Below are positions 24,559-33,142 of a DNA stretch of 64,000 nucleotides, one piece after another. Under the pieces are notes generated by a model, which was not told the origin of the DNA, did no database searches, and was given only the letters and a program-made list of their open reading frames with translations. The stretch is from Actinoplanes sp. NBRC 103695. Its GTDB lineage: Bacteria; Actinomycetota; Actinomycetes; Mycobacteriales; Micromonosporaceae. A program made the position numbers and the translations under genes. The stretch is from the NCBI RefSeq assembly GCF_030269485.1, contig NZ_BSTL01000018.1:124001-188000 (forward strand), in the 5' to 3' direction. Numbering within the stretch: the stretch's first letter is position 1; each line of letters starts with the position of its first letter.

Positions 24559-24590
24559 TAATTATTAGGACTGTTAACCATAAGTGTCCA
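24559..24590 (-). promoter_or_regulatory. Chitinase promoter/operator element, copy 2
   Basis: On the minus strand TGGACA (24585-24590), a 17-base spacer and TAATAA (24562-24567) form a promoter whose start point falls on the chitinase ATG. The plus-strand block TAATTATTAGGACTGTTAAC (24559-24578) is identical to the one at 7658-7677. The -35 and part of the element lie inside the last codons and stop of the upstream ABC gene. Confidence 0.68.
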
Positions 24591-25251
24591 GCCCTGTGAA
24601 CGGCGAAAATCCTTTCCATACGAGCTTGCCGTGATCGAGCACCACGATCCGGTCCGCCATGTCCACGGCCTCGTCCCGGTCGTGGGTCACATAGATCGTG
24701 GTGATGCCGAGGCGTTTGGTCAGCGCCACGATGTCCCCGCGCAGCTCGGCCCAGATCCGCGGGTCGACGTTGGACAGCGGCTCGTCCAGCAGCAGGATCG
24801 CGGGGCGGCGGACGATCGCCCGGGCCATCGCCACGCGCTGGCGCTGCCCGCGGGACAGATGCGCGGGGAGCCGGCCGAGCAGATCGGCGATGCCCAGGTG
24901 CCGGGCGGCCTCGGCAACCCGCTCACCGACGTCCGAGTGGGCGCCGCGCAACGGGAAGCCGATGTTCTGCGCCACGGTCAGGTGCTGGTAGACCGAGTAG
25001 CTCTGGAAGACCACCGCGATCACCGCCTCGCGGTCCGGCAGGTCGGCCAGGGGCACACCGCCGACCTCGATCGAACCCGTGGTCGGCGTCTCCAGCCCGC
25101 CGAGCAGGCGCAGCAGCGTGGTCTTGCCGCTGCCACCCTCGCCGAGCAGCACCAGGAACTCGCCGGAGGCGACCTCCAGCGTGACGTCGTCGAGGGCAAC
25201 GACACCCGGCTCGAAAACCTTGGTGAGTGCCTCGACACGAACAGCGACCAT
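24574..25251 (-). CDS. ABC transporter ATP-binding protein, short (no TOBE domain)
   Basis: 225 residues from the ATG at 25251; a longer frame to 25287 overlaps the previous gene. Walker A GEGGSGKT, Q-loop VFQSYSVYQ, signature LSRGQ, Walker B ILLLDEP and the switch His (YVTHDRDE) are intact, so it should hydrolyse ATP. The sequence is closest to sugar-importer (MalK/UgpC-like) ATPases, but these are normally ~350-400 residues with a C-terminal TOBE region that is missing here. No permease is adjacent. It is last in the M50/EF-hand operon, and its 3' end contains the chitinase promoter. Confidence 0.82.
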   Translation of the reverse strand: MVAVRVEALTKVFEPGVVALDDVTLEVASGEFLVLLGEGGSGKTTLLRLLGGLETPTTGSIEVGGVPLADLPDREAVIAVVFQSYSVYQHLTVAQNIGFPLRGAHSDVGERVAEAARHLGIADLLGRLPAHLSRGQRQRVAMARAIVRRPAILLLDEPLSNVDPRIWAELRGDIVALTKRLGITTIYVTHDRDEAVDMADRIVVLDHGKLVWKGFSPFTGLDTYG

Positions 25252-25271
25252 CACCACATGGTGCGGCTTGA

Positions 25272-26015
25272 TCAGTCGTTGTGCCACACGGTGCGGTCGA
25301 GCCAGCCGTTGTTGTTGTCGTCGTACATCGTCTTCTCGAACACGCCGTCCTTGTCCCGGTCGATGGTGGCCTCGTCCACCTTCCAGTCGCGGTCGAAGTC
25401 ACGCCCGATGAAGTCGACCTTCCCGTCGGCGTTCACGTCGACCATGATGTCGACGCCGCCGTCCTCCCGGGCCGAGTACGTGGCCTTGTCCCAGTCGCCG
25501 TCGCCGTCCGCGTCCACCCTGTTGCGGTAGTTGCCGACACCCTCGAAATGCTTGGCCGGCGCCTCGTGCTCGACCGGGGGCGACACCTCCTTGACGACCT
25601 CGGCGTGCGCGGTCGAGACGGCATCACCCATCCGGGCAACCGCGGGCACCTCGTCCAGGTCACGGCCCGGCGCGTCGCCCAGCGCCGAATGCGCGCCGAT
25701 CATGCTGCCCCCACCACCCGGGGCCGGCGGGACACCCTCCGCGACAGTGTGCGCGGCGACCCCGGCCGCCGACCCGAACTCGGACCAGTCCCCGAGCGTC
25801 GAGAAGAGGCCGAACGTGCTGGATTTCGTGGTCCGCCCCTCGACGACCGAGGCCGCGCCGCCGGTGTCACCGGGGGACATCTGACTGCGCAGCAGCTCGA
25901 TCTCGTCCTCGCCCAGCTGGTAACCGGCCAGGGCCCGGTCCGGGTCCTCGGCCAGCGCGGCGGCGAACGGCGGGTCGCTGAGCAGCCGTTCGAGCACATC
26001 GTCGAAGTCGCTCAT
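25272..26015 (-). CDS. EF-hand-repeat protein with leader-like N-terminus
   Basis: 247 residues from the ATG at 26015 (an alternative GTG is at 26036). The first ~45 residues (FDDVLERLLSDPPFAAALAEDP...GYQLGEDEIELL) resemble the Os1348/Nif11-like leader region of some peptide precursors. A Gly/Ala/Pro-rich middle follows. The last ~80 residues hold four Asp-rich loops (DADGDGDWDKA, DVNADGKVDF, DRDKDGVFEK, DDNNNGWLDR) typical of calcium-binding repeats. No signal peptide is visible. Genes for an M50-like protease and an ABC ATPase flank it, so processing or export is possible but unproven. Confidence 0.72.
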   Translation of the reverse strand: MSDFDDVLERLLSDPPFAAALAEDPDRALAGYQLGEDEIELLRSQMSPGDTGGAASVVEGRTTKSSTFGLFSTLGDWSEFGSAAGVAAHTVAEGVPPAPGGGGSMIGAHSALGDAPGRDLDEVPAVARMGDAVSTAHAEVVKEVSPPVEHEAPAKHFEGVGNYRNRVDADGDGDWDKATYSAREDGGVDIMVDVNADGKVDFIGRDFDRDWKVDEATIDRDKDGVFEKTMYDDNNNGWLDRTVWHND

Positions 26016-26068
26016 CGGCTCACCGTAAACGAGCACGTCCAGCCGCTGTATCGGGCATTAGGGCGGTC

Positions 26069-26284
26069 CTAGTCCATCTCCGGCATGGCCACCGGCTGGG
26101 GACGCGGCCGGCACGTGCCGCACTGGACGGCATCCTCGACCACCAGCGCCTCGGCACGTTGGCGGGTCTCCGACCGGCTCACCTGGAGCAGGTACGGCCC
26201 GAAACGGGCGTGGTCCTCACAGACCCCCCGGCCACAGAACCGGCACGTCGCCCGCGCCGCCTTGGCGCAGAACCAGCAGAGCAC
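26069..26284 (-). CDS. Small Cys-rich zinc-finger-like protein
   Basis: 71 residues. MLCWFCAKAARATCRFCGRGVCEDHARFG gives two CxxC pairs, a further Cys and a His, like a B-box or LIM-type zinc site, and CGTC follows near residue 56. It lies 58 bases after the M50 gene and 53 bases before the EF-hand gene, so it is in the same transcript. Probably a small zinc protein that binds a partner; function unknown. Confidence 0.7.
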   Translation of the reverse strand: MLCWFCAKAARATCRFCGRGVCEDHARFGPYLLQVSRSETRQRAEALVVEDAVQCGTCRPRPQPVAMPEMD

Positions 26285-26342
26285 GTCAGCAGTCCTCCAT
26301 CGAGAAGATCATCATCCGGGGATCAGATTAGCCGGACCCGGC

Positions 26343-29300
26343 CTAGCCGATGATCGGTCCGTCGTCGGTCTCCGAGGGCGACGGCGACGAACTGCTCGGC
26401 GGGTTCGACGACGGCTGCTCCGACGGCGGGGTCGAAGGCTGCGACGGCGGGTTCGACGACGGGCGCGTCGGCGGGACCGGATCCGGGTCGTCCGGTTCGT
26501 TCGCCGGCGGCGGGTTGTCGTCGTCCTCGTCGTCGTCCTGGTTGTTGCCGCCCGGCTGCGGGATCGGGTCCGGTTCGGGGACCTCCTCGACCGGAGGCGT
26601 CGAGGACTCCACCACCGACGGCGTGACCGGCGGCTCGGAGGGCAGGTCGGCGGACGGCTCCTCGCTCGGCCCGGCCGCCGGCGGCTCGACGGCGATGCCG
26701 TCGCCGCAGGACAACGCGCTGTTCGTCGGCGTCGACCGGCTGCCGTCCACGTCCACCTTTCCGGTGGACACGGTGACCGTGGCCGGGTCGATCGAGAACC
26801 AGGCCTTGCCCGCGTTCGTGACCTCGCCCAGCGGCCGGGTGACCACCAGGTTGATCGGCCGGTACGCGGTGCTGGTGCTGGTCGTGTCGGCGAGCAGCCG
26901 GCCGCCCTGCAGGTTCAACGTGCCGCTCGGCTGCCGGTCCCGGCCCAGCCCGGGGGCGAGCGCGCCGATCTCGGTGGTCGACCCGCCGCACAGCAGCGCC
27001 GCCGATCCGCCGGTGAACGTGATCAGGCCGGTCGCCTTGTCGGAGACCTCGATCTCGGCGCCCGCGGCGACGAACCGCCGCTCCCCCGCGGCCAGCACGG
27101 TCAGCTTGCCGTCGACCTTCAGGGTGATCCGGCCGCGCTCCGAGGAGACCAGCGCGCGGCTCGCCGGCATCTCGGCCCAGGCCGGGCCGGGCGCGATGTT
27201 CGCCGTCGTCAGCAGCAGCGCGAGCAGCAGAACCAACAGGACGAGCCACCACATCCGGCGCAGGAAACGCTTGTCGACCTCGGGGTCCTCGGTGCCGTCC
27301 GGCGGGCCGGGCGGCACCATCAGCGGCGGGTAGTCCTCCGGGTTCTTGCCGAACGCGGGCGCGCCGTGCCCCTCGACGACCGGAGCGCCGGCCAGCGCGC
27401 CACCACCCACCAGGGGCGGCAGGCTCGAGGCGTCAGGCATGACCCACAACCTCACCGGGGTACGCGTCTGAGCGACCATCCCGGGACTGCCGTCACCCAC
27501 CGGGCCGACCAGGGTGCCACGGCGCAACTCGGTGCCGTCGGCCATGGCGATCACGCCGGACTCCACGACGACCGCCTGCGTGGGGCTGACCAGCATCACC
27601 GGCGCGCCCGGCTCCAGGTCGACCGGGTGCGCGGCGGCGATCAGGGCCAGCTGCTCGTCACCCTCGAGGGCGGCGAGCGCCGGAGTGTCCGCGAACAGCG
27701 CCTCGGCCTCGGCCCGGTCCACCGGCGGCGGTCCGGGCAGCGGGCCGATCACGGCCGCCACGGTCGCGGTCGGAACACTCAGAAGCGTGGTGCCGGCGGT
27801 GTGCCAGTCGAGCGTGGTGGCCCGGCCGGTGAGCGCGTTGCCCAGGCCGACGACGCCGCCGGGGCCGACGTGGTGCCGGATCGTGCCGCCCGGGTCGCCG
27901 GGACGCCGGCCCTGCAGGGCGCCGTCCACGACCACGTAGACCGCGGTCTGCGGGCCGCCGGCCATCACCATCTGCTTGCCCTGGGACGGCCGTACCCAGC
28001 GGGCCCGCGCGGCCAGCCCGTGCAGCGCGTGCTCGGGCAGGCCGCCCAGGTCGGAGTTGCGCAACGCCTCGACCCGGCGGGGCAGGTCGGTCTCGCGCTG
28101 CTTCTCCGCGGCACGGGCCCGGGACTTGCGCCACGACCGGCTGAGCCGGCGCAGACCGAGGTGGATCAGCGGGGCGCAGAGGCCCAGCACGATCAGGACC
28201 AGCAGCAGCTGGGCGGCGGGCCCGCTGTGCCAGAGGCCGGTGGCCACCCCGCTGACCCGGTCCGACCACATCCGGTACGCCAGGTTCGCCGCCACCACCA
28301 GCCAGAGCAGGGCCAGCACGCCGTACAACGCGATGATCCGTCCCTCGCGGTCCAGCGAGGACCAGCGCGGCGGGCGGCCCCGCAACCGGCTGCCGACCCA
28401 GGACAACCCGCGAGCCCGCAGGTTGGGGATCTCCAGCCAGTCCATCAGCAGGTAGTAGCCGTCCAGCGCGATGAACGGGTTGAGGTTGAACAGCACGTTG
28501 ATGTACCAGGCGAAGGCCAGCTTGAACGCCAGCCCGGCGACCGCTGGCACGAACAGGCCGACCAGCTGCATGCCGCCGGCCAGCACCAGGCCGGTGAGCG
28601 GGCCGACCGCGGTCACCAGGATCCGGGCCTTGCGTCCGGCCATCCACACGTCGGTGGTGTCGACGAAGACCGACGGGATGCCGAAGTAGACCAGCAGACC
28701 GGCCGCGGGCACCTCCCGCCCGGCATGTTTGGTGGCCAGGGCGTGACCGAGCTCGTGACAGGCCAGCGCCACGACGTTGAGCAGCAGCAGGAGGGCCGCG
28801 CCGAGCAGGTACGACCCGTTGGTCAGGAAGAGCGCCTCGGCGCCGCTCGCCCAGGTCCAGCCGAAGACGCCCAGACCGGCGACGGCGATCACGGCGAGAA
28901 CGATCGCGGCGGGCCGGGTGAACAGGAAGCGGGCGCCGCCGCGGTAGAGCGCGGAGACGAAGCCGTCGATGTCGGTGACCAGCATGCGCCGGCCACGCGC
29001 GGCGTTCAGAAGGCCGCGGCCCACCCGCGCCGGCAGCGGCTTGCGGACGATCTCCTGCAGCGGGCGGAAGGCGTCGAGCGGCAGTTCCTCGAGCATCCGG
29101 TTGCCGGCCAGGTCGGCGACCACCCGGCGGACCTGATCGGGGGCGAGCCGGCCGGCGATCCGGGCGAACTCGGCGACCAGCCGGGCCACCGTGAGTGAGC
29201 CGTCCATGATCTGGGCGAGCTCCCACTCCTCCGGAGTGAGACGCAGATAGCAGGCGCGCGAGCCGTCGTCGGGAGACCGCACCATGACGTACGCGGGACC

Positions 29301-29480
29301 GCGCACGCTGGCCAGCTCGACCGCCTCGACACCCACCCGCAGCACCGGACGTGCCCGGGTCGGGTTGAGCCGGTCGACGATCGCCGCCCAGAGCCCAGGG
29401 TCGGCCGGACCGATCGGCTCGCCCGGCGGCCGCCCCGCCAACGCCTCCCAGACGTTCATCCGGGTCTCGACGTACGTCAC
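26343..29480 (-). CDS. Large membrane protein: PqqD-like, M50 metalloprotease-like, cNMP-binding and FecR-like parts
   Basis: 1045 residues from the GTG at 29480, chosen because GAGGGG lies seven bases upstream; ATG at 29459 is possible. A PqqD-like winged helix is at ~75-130. A multi-pass membrane block holds CHELGHALATKH (zinc HExxH, ~242) and FNLNPFIALDGYYLLMDWLEIPNLR with the third-ligand Asp, as in putative peptide zinc metalloproteases. Two cNMP-binding-like regions (~495-590 and ~615-690), a further TM helix, a FecR-like beta domain and a Pro/Ser/Asp-rich tail follow. It heads a four-gene operon. Substrate and activity are unknown; the fusion is unusual. Confidence 0.78.
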   Translation of the reverse strand: MTYVETRMNVWEALAGRPPGEPIGPADPGLWAAIVDRLNPTRARPVLRVGVEAVELASVRGPAYVMVRSPDDGSRACYLRLTPEEWELAQIMDGSLTVARLVAEFARIAGRLAPDQVRRVVADLAGNRMLEELPLDAFRPLQEIVRKPLPARVGRGLLNAARGRRMLVTDIDGFVSALYRGGARFLFTRPAAIVLAVIAVAGLGVFGWTWASGAEALFLTNGSYLLGAALLLLLNVVALACHELGHALATKHAGREVPAAGLLVYFGIPSVFVDTTDVWMAGRKARILVTAVGPLTGLVLAGGMQLVGLFVPAVAGLAFKLAFAWYINVLFNLNPFIALDGYYLLMDWLEIPNLRARGLSWVGSRLRGRPPRWSSLDREGRIIALYGVLALLWLVVAANLAYRMWSDRVSGVATGLWHSGPAAQLLLVLIVLGLCAPLIHLGLRRLSRSWRKSRARAAEKQRETDLPRRVEALRNSDLGGLPEHALHGLAARARWVRPSQGKQMVMAGGPQTAVYVVVDGALQGRRPGDPGGTIRHHVGPGGVVGLGNALTGRATTLDWHTAGTTLLSVPTATVAAVIGPLPGPPPVDRAEAEALFADTPALAALEGDEQLALIAAAHPVDLEPGAPVMLVSPTQAVVVESGVIAMADGTELRRGTLVGPVGDGSPGMVAQTRTPVRLWVMPDASSLPPLVGGGALAGAPVVEGHGAPAFGKNPEDYPPLMVPPGPPDGTEDPEVDKRFLRRMWWLVLLVLLLALLLTTANIAPGPAWAEMPASRALVSSERGRITLKVDGKLTVLAAGERRFVAAGAEIEVSDKATGLITFTGGSAALLCGGSTTEIGALAPGLGRDRQPSGTLNLQGGRLLADTTSTSTAYRPINLVVTRPLGEVTNAGKAWFSIDPATVTVSTGKVDVDGSRSTPTNSALSCGDGIAVEPPAAGPSEEPSADLPSEPPVTPSVVESSTPPVEEVPEPDPIPQPGGNNQDDDEDDDNPPPANEPDDPDPVPPTRPSSNPPSQPSTPPSEQPSSNPPSSSSPSPSETDDGPIIG

Positions 29481-29600
29481 TCCGCTGCCCCTCGCCTTGC
29501 GCCCCTTCGGCGCGCCCACGCCGCAGGCGAGGGTAAGCGCTCGGAACCTGGCAAAGCGAGCCCCTAGCAGAGAAAGGCAAGCGATACGCCGACAAAGGGC

Positions 29601-29669
29601 CCATAAAAGAAACCAAAAGGGAGCGGTGGGTGACCCCGGTCAACCCCCTTGACCGAGATCACCCACCGC
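29601..29669 (-). terminator. Intrinsic terminator of the HtrA gene
   Basis: Arms GCGGTGGGTGA and TCACCCACCGC (11 bp) enclose a second 7-bp stem (CGGTCAA/TTGACCG). On the minus strand they are followed by TCCCTTTTGGTTTCTTTT. It lies 47 bases after the HtrA stop. Confidence 0.88.
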
Positions 29670-29715
29670 ATGGGAGGTGACGCCGTCCGATGGCCCGGGC
29701 GGCGCCGCGTCTTGA

Positions 29716-31434
29716 TCAGCCGGCCTCCGCCAAGGTGGCGGTGACCGTCTTCTTCGCACCGTCGCGGGAGAAGTCGATCGTCACCTTGTCGCCGACCGCG
29801 GCGCCCTGGATCACGCCGACCAGGTCGTCGGAGTCGTTGACCGCCTTGCCGTCGACCGCGGTGATGACGTCGCCCTGCGCGATGCCCGCCTTGGCCGCGG
29901 CGCTGCCCTCGGTGACCGCACGCACCAGGGCCCCGCCGTTCTCGCCCTCGGTGACACTGACGCCCAGCGCCGGGTGGCTGACCTTCTTGCCCGCGATCAG
30001 CGCGTCGACGACCTGCTTGACCTTGTTGGACGGGATCGCGAAGCCCAGGCCGATGTTGCCCTGGCTGCCGCCCGAGGTGTAGATCGCCGAGTTGATGCCG
30101 ATCACCTGGCCGTTGGTGTTGACCAGCGCGCCGCCCGAGTTGCCCGGGTTGATCGGGGCGTCGGTCTGCAGCAGGCCGGACATCGAGGTGGCGCCGGACT
30201 GCTGTTGCTGCGGCGGCTGCTCCTGCTGCTGGCCGCCGAACGGGTTCGGCTGCTGCGGGTCCTGCTGCTGCGGATCCTGGGGGCTGGGCTGCTCGCTCTC
30301 CGACCGGATGGTGCGGTCCTTGGCGCTGATGATGCCGGCGGTGACCGAACCCTCCAGGCCGAGCGGGCTGCCCAGCGCGAGAACGGTGTCGCCGACCTGC
30401 ATCTGGGCGCTGTCGCCGAGGGTGGCCGGCTTGAGGCCGGAAACCCCGGTCGCGCGGATCACCGCGAGGTCGGTGCGCGGGTCGGTGCCGACGATGGTGG
30501 CCGTCGCCTTCTTGCCGTCGGCGAAGATCACGTTGACCGTCTTGCCCCGCGCGGTCGACACCACGTGGTTGTTGGTGACGATGTCGCCGTTGCTGTTCAG
30601 TACGACGCCGGAGCCCTCACCGGTGCCGGTGGTGATCGAGACGACGCTGTCCTGCACGGCCGAGGCGATCTGCGCGAGCGACGAACGGTCGACCACCCGG
30701 GTCACCGAGGAGTTGCCGGTCTGCACGGTCGAGTTGCCGTCGTCGTCCATGGCCAGCACGGTCGCGGCGCCGATGCCGCCGCCGGCCAGGGCGATCAGGA
30801 TGGCCGCGAAGCCCGCCACGAAGATCCGCCGGCCACGGCCGGAGGAGGCCGGCCGGGTGTCGGTCGCGACCGGCTGCACCCAGGTCGGCTGCGTGCCGCC
30901 CGTGGGCTGGTAACCGCCCGGGTAGGGCGGCTGCGGCCCGTGACCACCCAGACCGGGGTGCGGCTGACCGGCAAGCGGCTGACCGGGCTGACCGGACAGC
31001 GGCTGACCGGACAGCGGCTGACCGGGGAGCGGCTGACCGGGCTGGCCCGGATGCGGCTGGCCCGGATGCGGAGCTCCCGCGCCGGCCCACGGCGACGGGC
31101 CGGGGTAGCCCGGACCCGGCTGCGGCTGACCCGGGAACTGCTGGCCGTAGGGGTGGTGCTGCGGTGACTGCCAGGGTGACGCCGAAGGCTGCGGAGGCCC
31201 GGAGGCCGGCGGCTGCGCGGCCGGTCCCTCCACGACCGGCTGGGCCGCGGTCGGCGACTCCACGACCGGCTGCTCGGCGGTTGTCGGCTCGGACTCTCCC
31301 CGCTGCGGGCTCGCGCCGGGCACCGGAGTGCCGGCGACGGAAGCGTCCTCGGGTGAGGCGTCCGCTGGCCGGTGCGACGGCTCCGGAGTCGCCGGAGTCT
31401 CGTGCCGCTGCGGGTTGGTCTCGTGCTCGTTCAT
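29716..31434 (-). CDS. HtrA/DegP-like serine protease with PDZ domain (PepD-like)
   Basis: 572 residues from the ATG at 31434 (MNEHETN). A long Pro/Gln/Gly-rich cytoplasmic region contains GQPLSGQPL-type repeats. One TM helix (~220-242) precedes a trypsin-like domain with the catalytic His in NNHVVS, Asp in DPRTDLAVI and Ser in NPGNSGGALV, interrupted by a Gln/Pro insert (~390-420). A C-terminal PDZ domain ends the protein. It degrades or senses misfolded envelope proteins. Its place after a two-component system matches mycobacterial mprA-mprB-pepD. Confidence 0.9.
   Translation of the reverse strand: MNEHETNPQRHETPATPEPSHRPADASPEDASVAGTPVPGASPQRGESEPTTAEQPVVESPTAAQPVVEGPAAQPPASGPPQPSASPWQSPQHHPYGQQFPGQPQPGPGYPGPSPWAGAGAPHPGQPHPGQPGQPLPGQPLSGQPLSGQPGQPLAGQPHPGLGGHGPQPPYPGGYQPTGGTQPTWVQPVATDTRPASSGRGRRIFVAGFAAILIALAGGGIGAATVLAMDDDGNSTVQTGNSSVTRVVDRSSLAQIASAVQDSVVSITTGTGEGSGVVLNSNGDIVTNNHVVSTARGKTVNVIFADGKKATATIVGTDPRTDLAVIRATGVSGLKPATLGDSAQMQVGDTVLALGSPLGLEGSVTAGIISAKDRTIRSESEQPSPQDPQQQDPQQPNPFGGQQQEQPPQQQQSGATSMSGLLQTDAPINPGNSGGALVNTNGQVIGINSAIYTSGGSQGNIGLGFAIPSNKVKQVVDALIAGKKVSHPALGVSVTEGENGGALVRAVTEGSAAAKAGIAQGDVITAVDGKAVNDSDDLVGVIQGAAVGDKVTIDFSRDGAKKTVTATLAEAG
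30955..31075. repeat. Tandem ~15-bp repeat in the HtrA proline-rich region
   Basis: CGGCTGACCGGACAG-type units repeat about seven times, encoding GQPLSGQPL-like repeats. The unit changes between copies (15-bp and 9-bp forms), suggesting slippage. Confidence 0.7.
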
Positions 31435-31506
31435 GGGTCCAACCTTGCCCATCGGGTCTCCGACGAGACTGTGTTACGGCTGGATGTTTTCTGTGAATGG
31501 TGCTTG

Positions 31507-33132
31507 TCAGCTCGTGGGGTGATTTTCCCGGTCGAGCGCGGGCAAACTGACCCGGAAGGTGGCGCCCTTGCCGGGCTCGCTCCGCACGTCCACGGTGCCG
31601 TGGTGGGCCCGCACGATGGCCGCCACGATCGCCAGGCCCAGGCCGGTGCCGGTGGCCTCCCGGTCGGTGTGCCTGGTCCGCGCCTCGTCCGCCCGGAAGA
31701 ACCGCTCGAAGACGTGCTCCTGCTGTTCCGCGCCGAGCCCGGGGCCGGTGTCCGCCACCTCGATCACGGCACGGTTGCCCGACTCGGCGTACAGCCTGAG
31801 CGTCACCTGTGCGTCCGGCGGCGTGTGCACCAGCGCGTTGGTCATCAGGTTGCCGATGACCTGCCGCAGCCGGGCGTCGTCCGCGTACGCCACCAGCAGC
31901 TCCGGCTCGTCGCGCACCTCCAGCTCGATCCGGCGTTCCGGCGCGGTCGCCTGGGCGGCCTGCACCGCCTCCATCGCCAGCACGGGCAGCTCGGTCGGGG
32001 CCAGCGTGAGGGGTCGTTCCCGGTCCAGCCGGGCGAGCAGCAGCAGGTCCTCGACCAGCAGGCCCATCCGGGCGGCCTCGTCCTCGATCCGGCGCATCAG
32101 CCGGTTGACGTCCTCGCCCTGGGGCACCGCGCCCTGGCGGTAGAGCTCGGCGAACCCCCGGATCGTGGTCAGCGGGGTCCGCAGCTCGTGCGACGCGTCG
32201 GCGACGAACTGCCGCATCTTGCCCTCGGAGCGCAGCGCCCGCGACTCGGAGACCTGTGCGGCGTCGGCCGCGTCTCGGGCCGCCGACTCGGCCGCCCGGG
32301 CAGCCGTCTCGGACTGGGCGCGGGCGGTGAACGCCGCCTCGATCTGGGTGAGCATCGCGTTCAGTGCCCGGGCCAACCGGCCCAGCTCGGTCTGCGGTTC
32401 GGGCATGTCCGGTTCCGGGTCGGGCACGCGCCGGGTCAGGTCACCGGCCGCGATCGCCCCGGCGGTCTGCTCGATCTCCACCAGTGGGCGCAGGCTGGTC
32501 CGCACGACCGCCGCCCCCACGGCGGCCAGCGCGATCAGCACGCCGCAGCCGACCAGCAGGTCGATCCAGACCAGCCGGGTCATCGCGAAGTCGATCTCGC
32601 CCATGTTGCGGCCGACGTAGATGATGTCGCCCTGCGCGGTGGTGGCGATCCGCATCCGCCAGTGCTGCCGCTTGTTCGGCGAGTTCGCCGTGTACGGCTG
32701 TTCGTCGACCCGTTCCTGGATCGCGTCCACGCTGGTGAGGTAGGGCGGCATGTCGGACGCGCCGAGTTTCGCGTTGTTGCTGTAGGTCCGCCCGACGCCG
32801 GTGACCGACCGCACCATGAACACGTACTCGCTGGGGAAGGTCGGCTCGGGCTCGATCGAGTCGAGCTCGTTGAGCGAGATGTCGCGCAGGATCTCGGCGA
32901 TCTCGTTGGTGACCACCAGCAGTTCGTCGTCCATCCGGTCGATCAGGTACGACTTCAGCGCGAAGGTGCTGGACACGCTTATCAACGTCAGCGCGGTGAA
33001 GACGAGCGCCAGCACCGACGCGATCATCTTGATCCGGAGCGGGGTGCTGCGGAGCCGTGGCACGGGACGCACCACGTGCGGTGGAGGCGGTGACGACGGA
33101 GCCGGCAGCTCCGGCGAGACGGTGAGGGACAC
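31507..33132 (-). CDS. Sensor histidine kinase, MprB-like
   Basis: 541 residues. Two TM helices (~34-58 and ~175-197) flank an extracellular sensor. HAMP (~200-255) and a short coiled segment lead to HisKA with VADASHELRTPLTTIRG (phospho-acceptor His ~315). The HATPase domain follows, with N box GNLMTNALVH, DTGPGLG and GTGLGLAI. It starts 10 bases after the response regulator and is followed by htrA, the order of mprAB-pepD in mycobacteria, which sense envelope stress. The specific signal is not readable from sequence. Confidence 0.9.
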   Translation of the reverse strand: MSLTVSPELPAPSSPPPPHVVRPVPRLRSTPLRIKMIASVLALVFTALTLISVSSTFALKSYLIDRMDDELLVVTNEIAEILRDISLNELDSIEPEPTFPSEYVFMVRSVTGVGRTYSNNAKLGASDMPPYLTSVDAIQERVDEQPYTANSPNKRQHWRMRIATTAQGDIIYVGRNMGEIDFAMTRLVWIDLLVGCGVLIALAAVGAAVVRTSLRPLVEIEQTAGAIAAGDLTRRVPDPEPDMPEPQTELGRLARALNAMLTQIEAAFTARAQSETAARAAESAARDAADAAQVSESRALRSEGKMRQFVADASHELRTPLTTIRGFAELYRQGAVPQGEDVNRLMRRIEDEAARMGLLVEDLLLLARLDRERPLTLAPTELPVLAMEAVQAAQATAPERRIELEVRDEPELLVAYADDARLRQVIGNLMTNALVHTPPDAQVTLRLYAESGNRAVIEVADTGPGLGAEQQEHVFERFFRADEARTRHTDREATGTGLGLAIVAAIVRAHHGTVDVRSEPGKGATFRVSLPALDRENHPTS

Positions 33133-33142
33133 CGGAGAACCC

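Noticed and set aside
26085-29198. Very long plus-strand open frame (1037 codons) opposite the M50-like gene
   Set aside because: Arg/Gly/Asp-rich without motifs; it mirrors the codon bias of the real minus-strand gene, which has clear domains.
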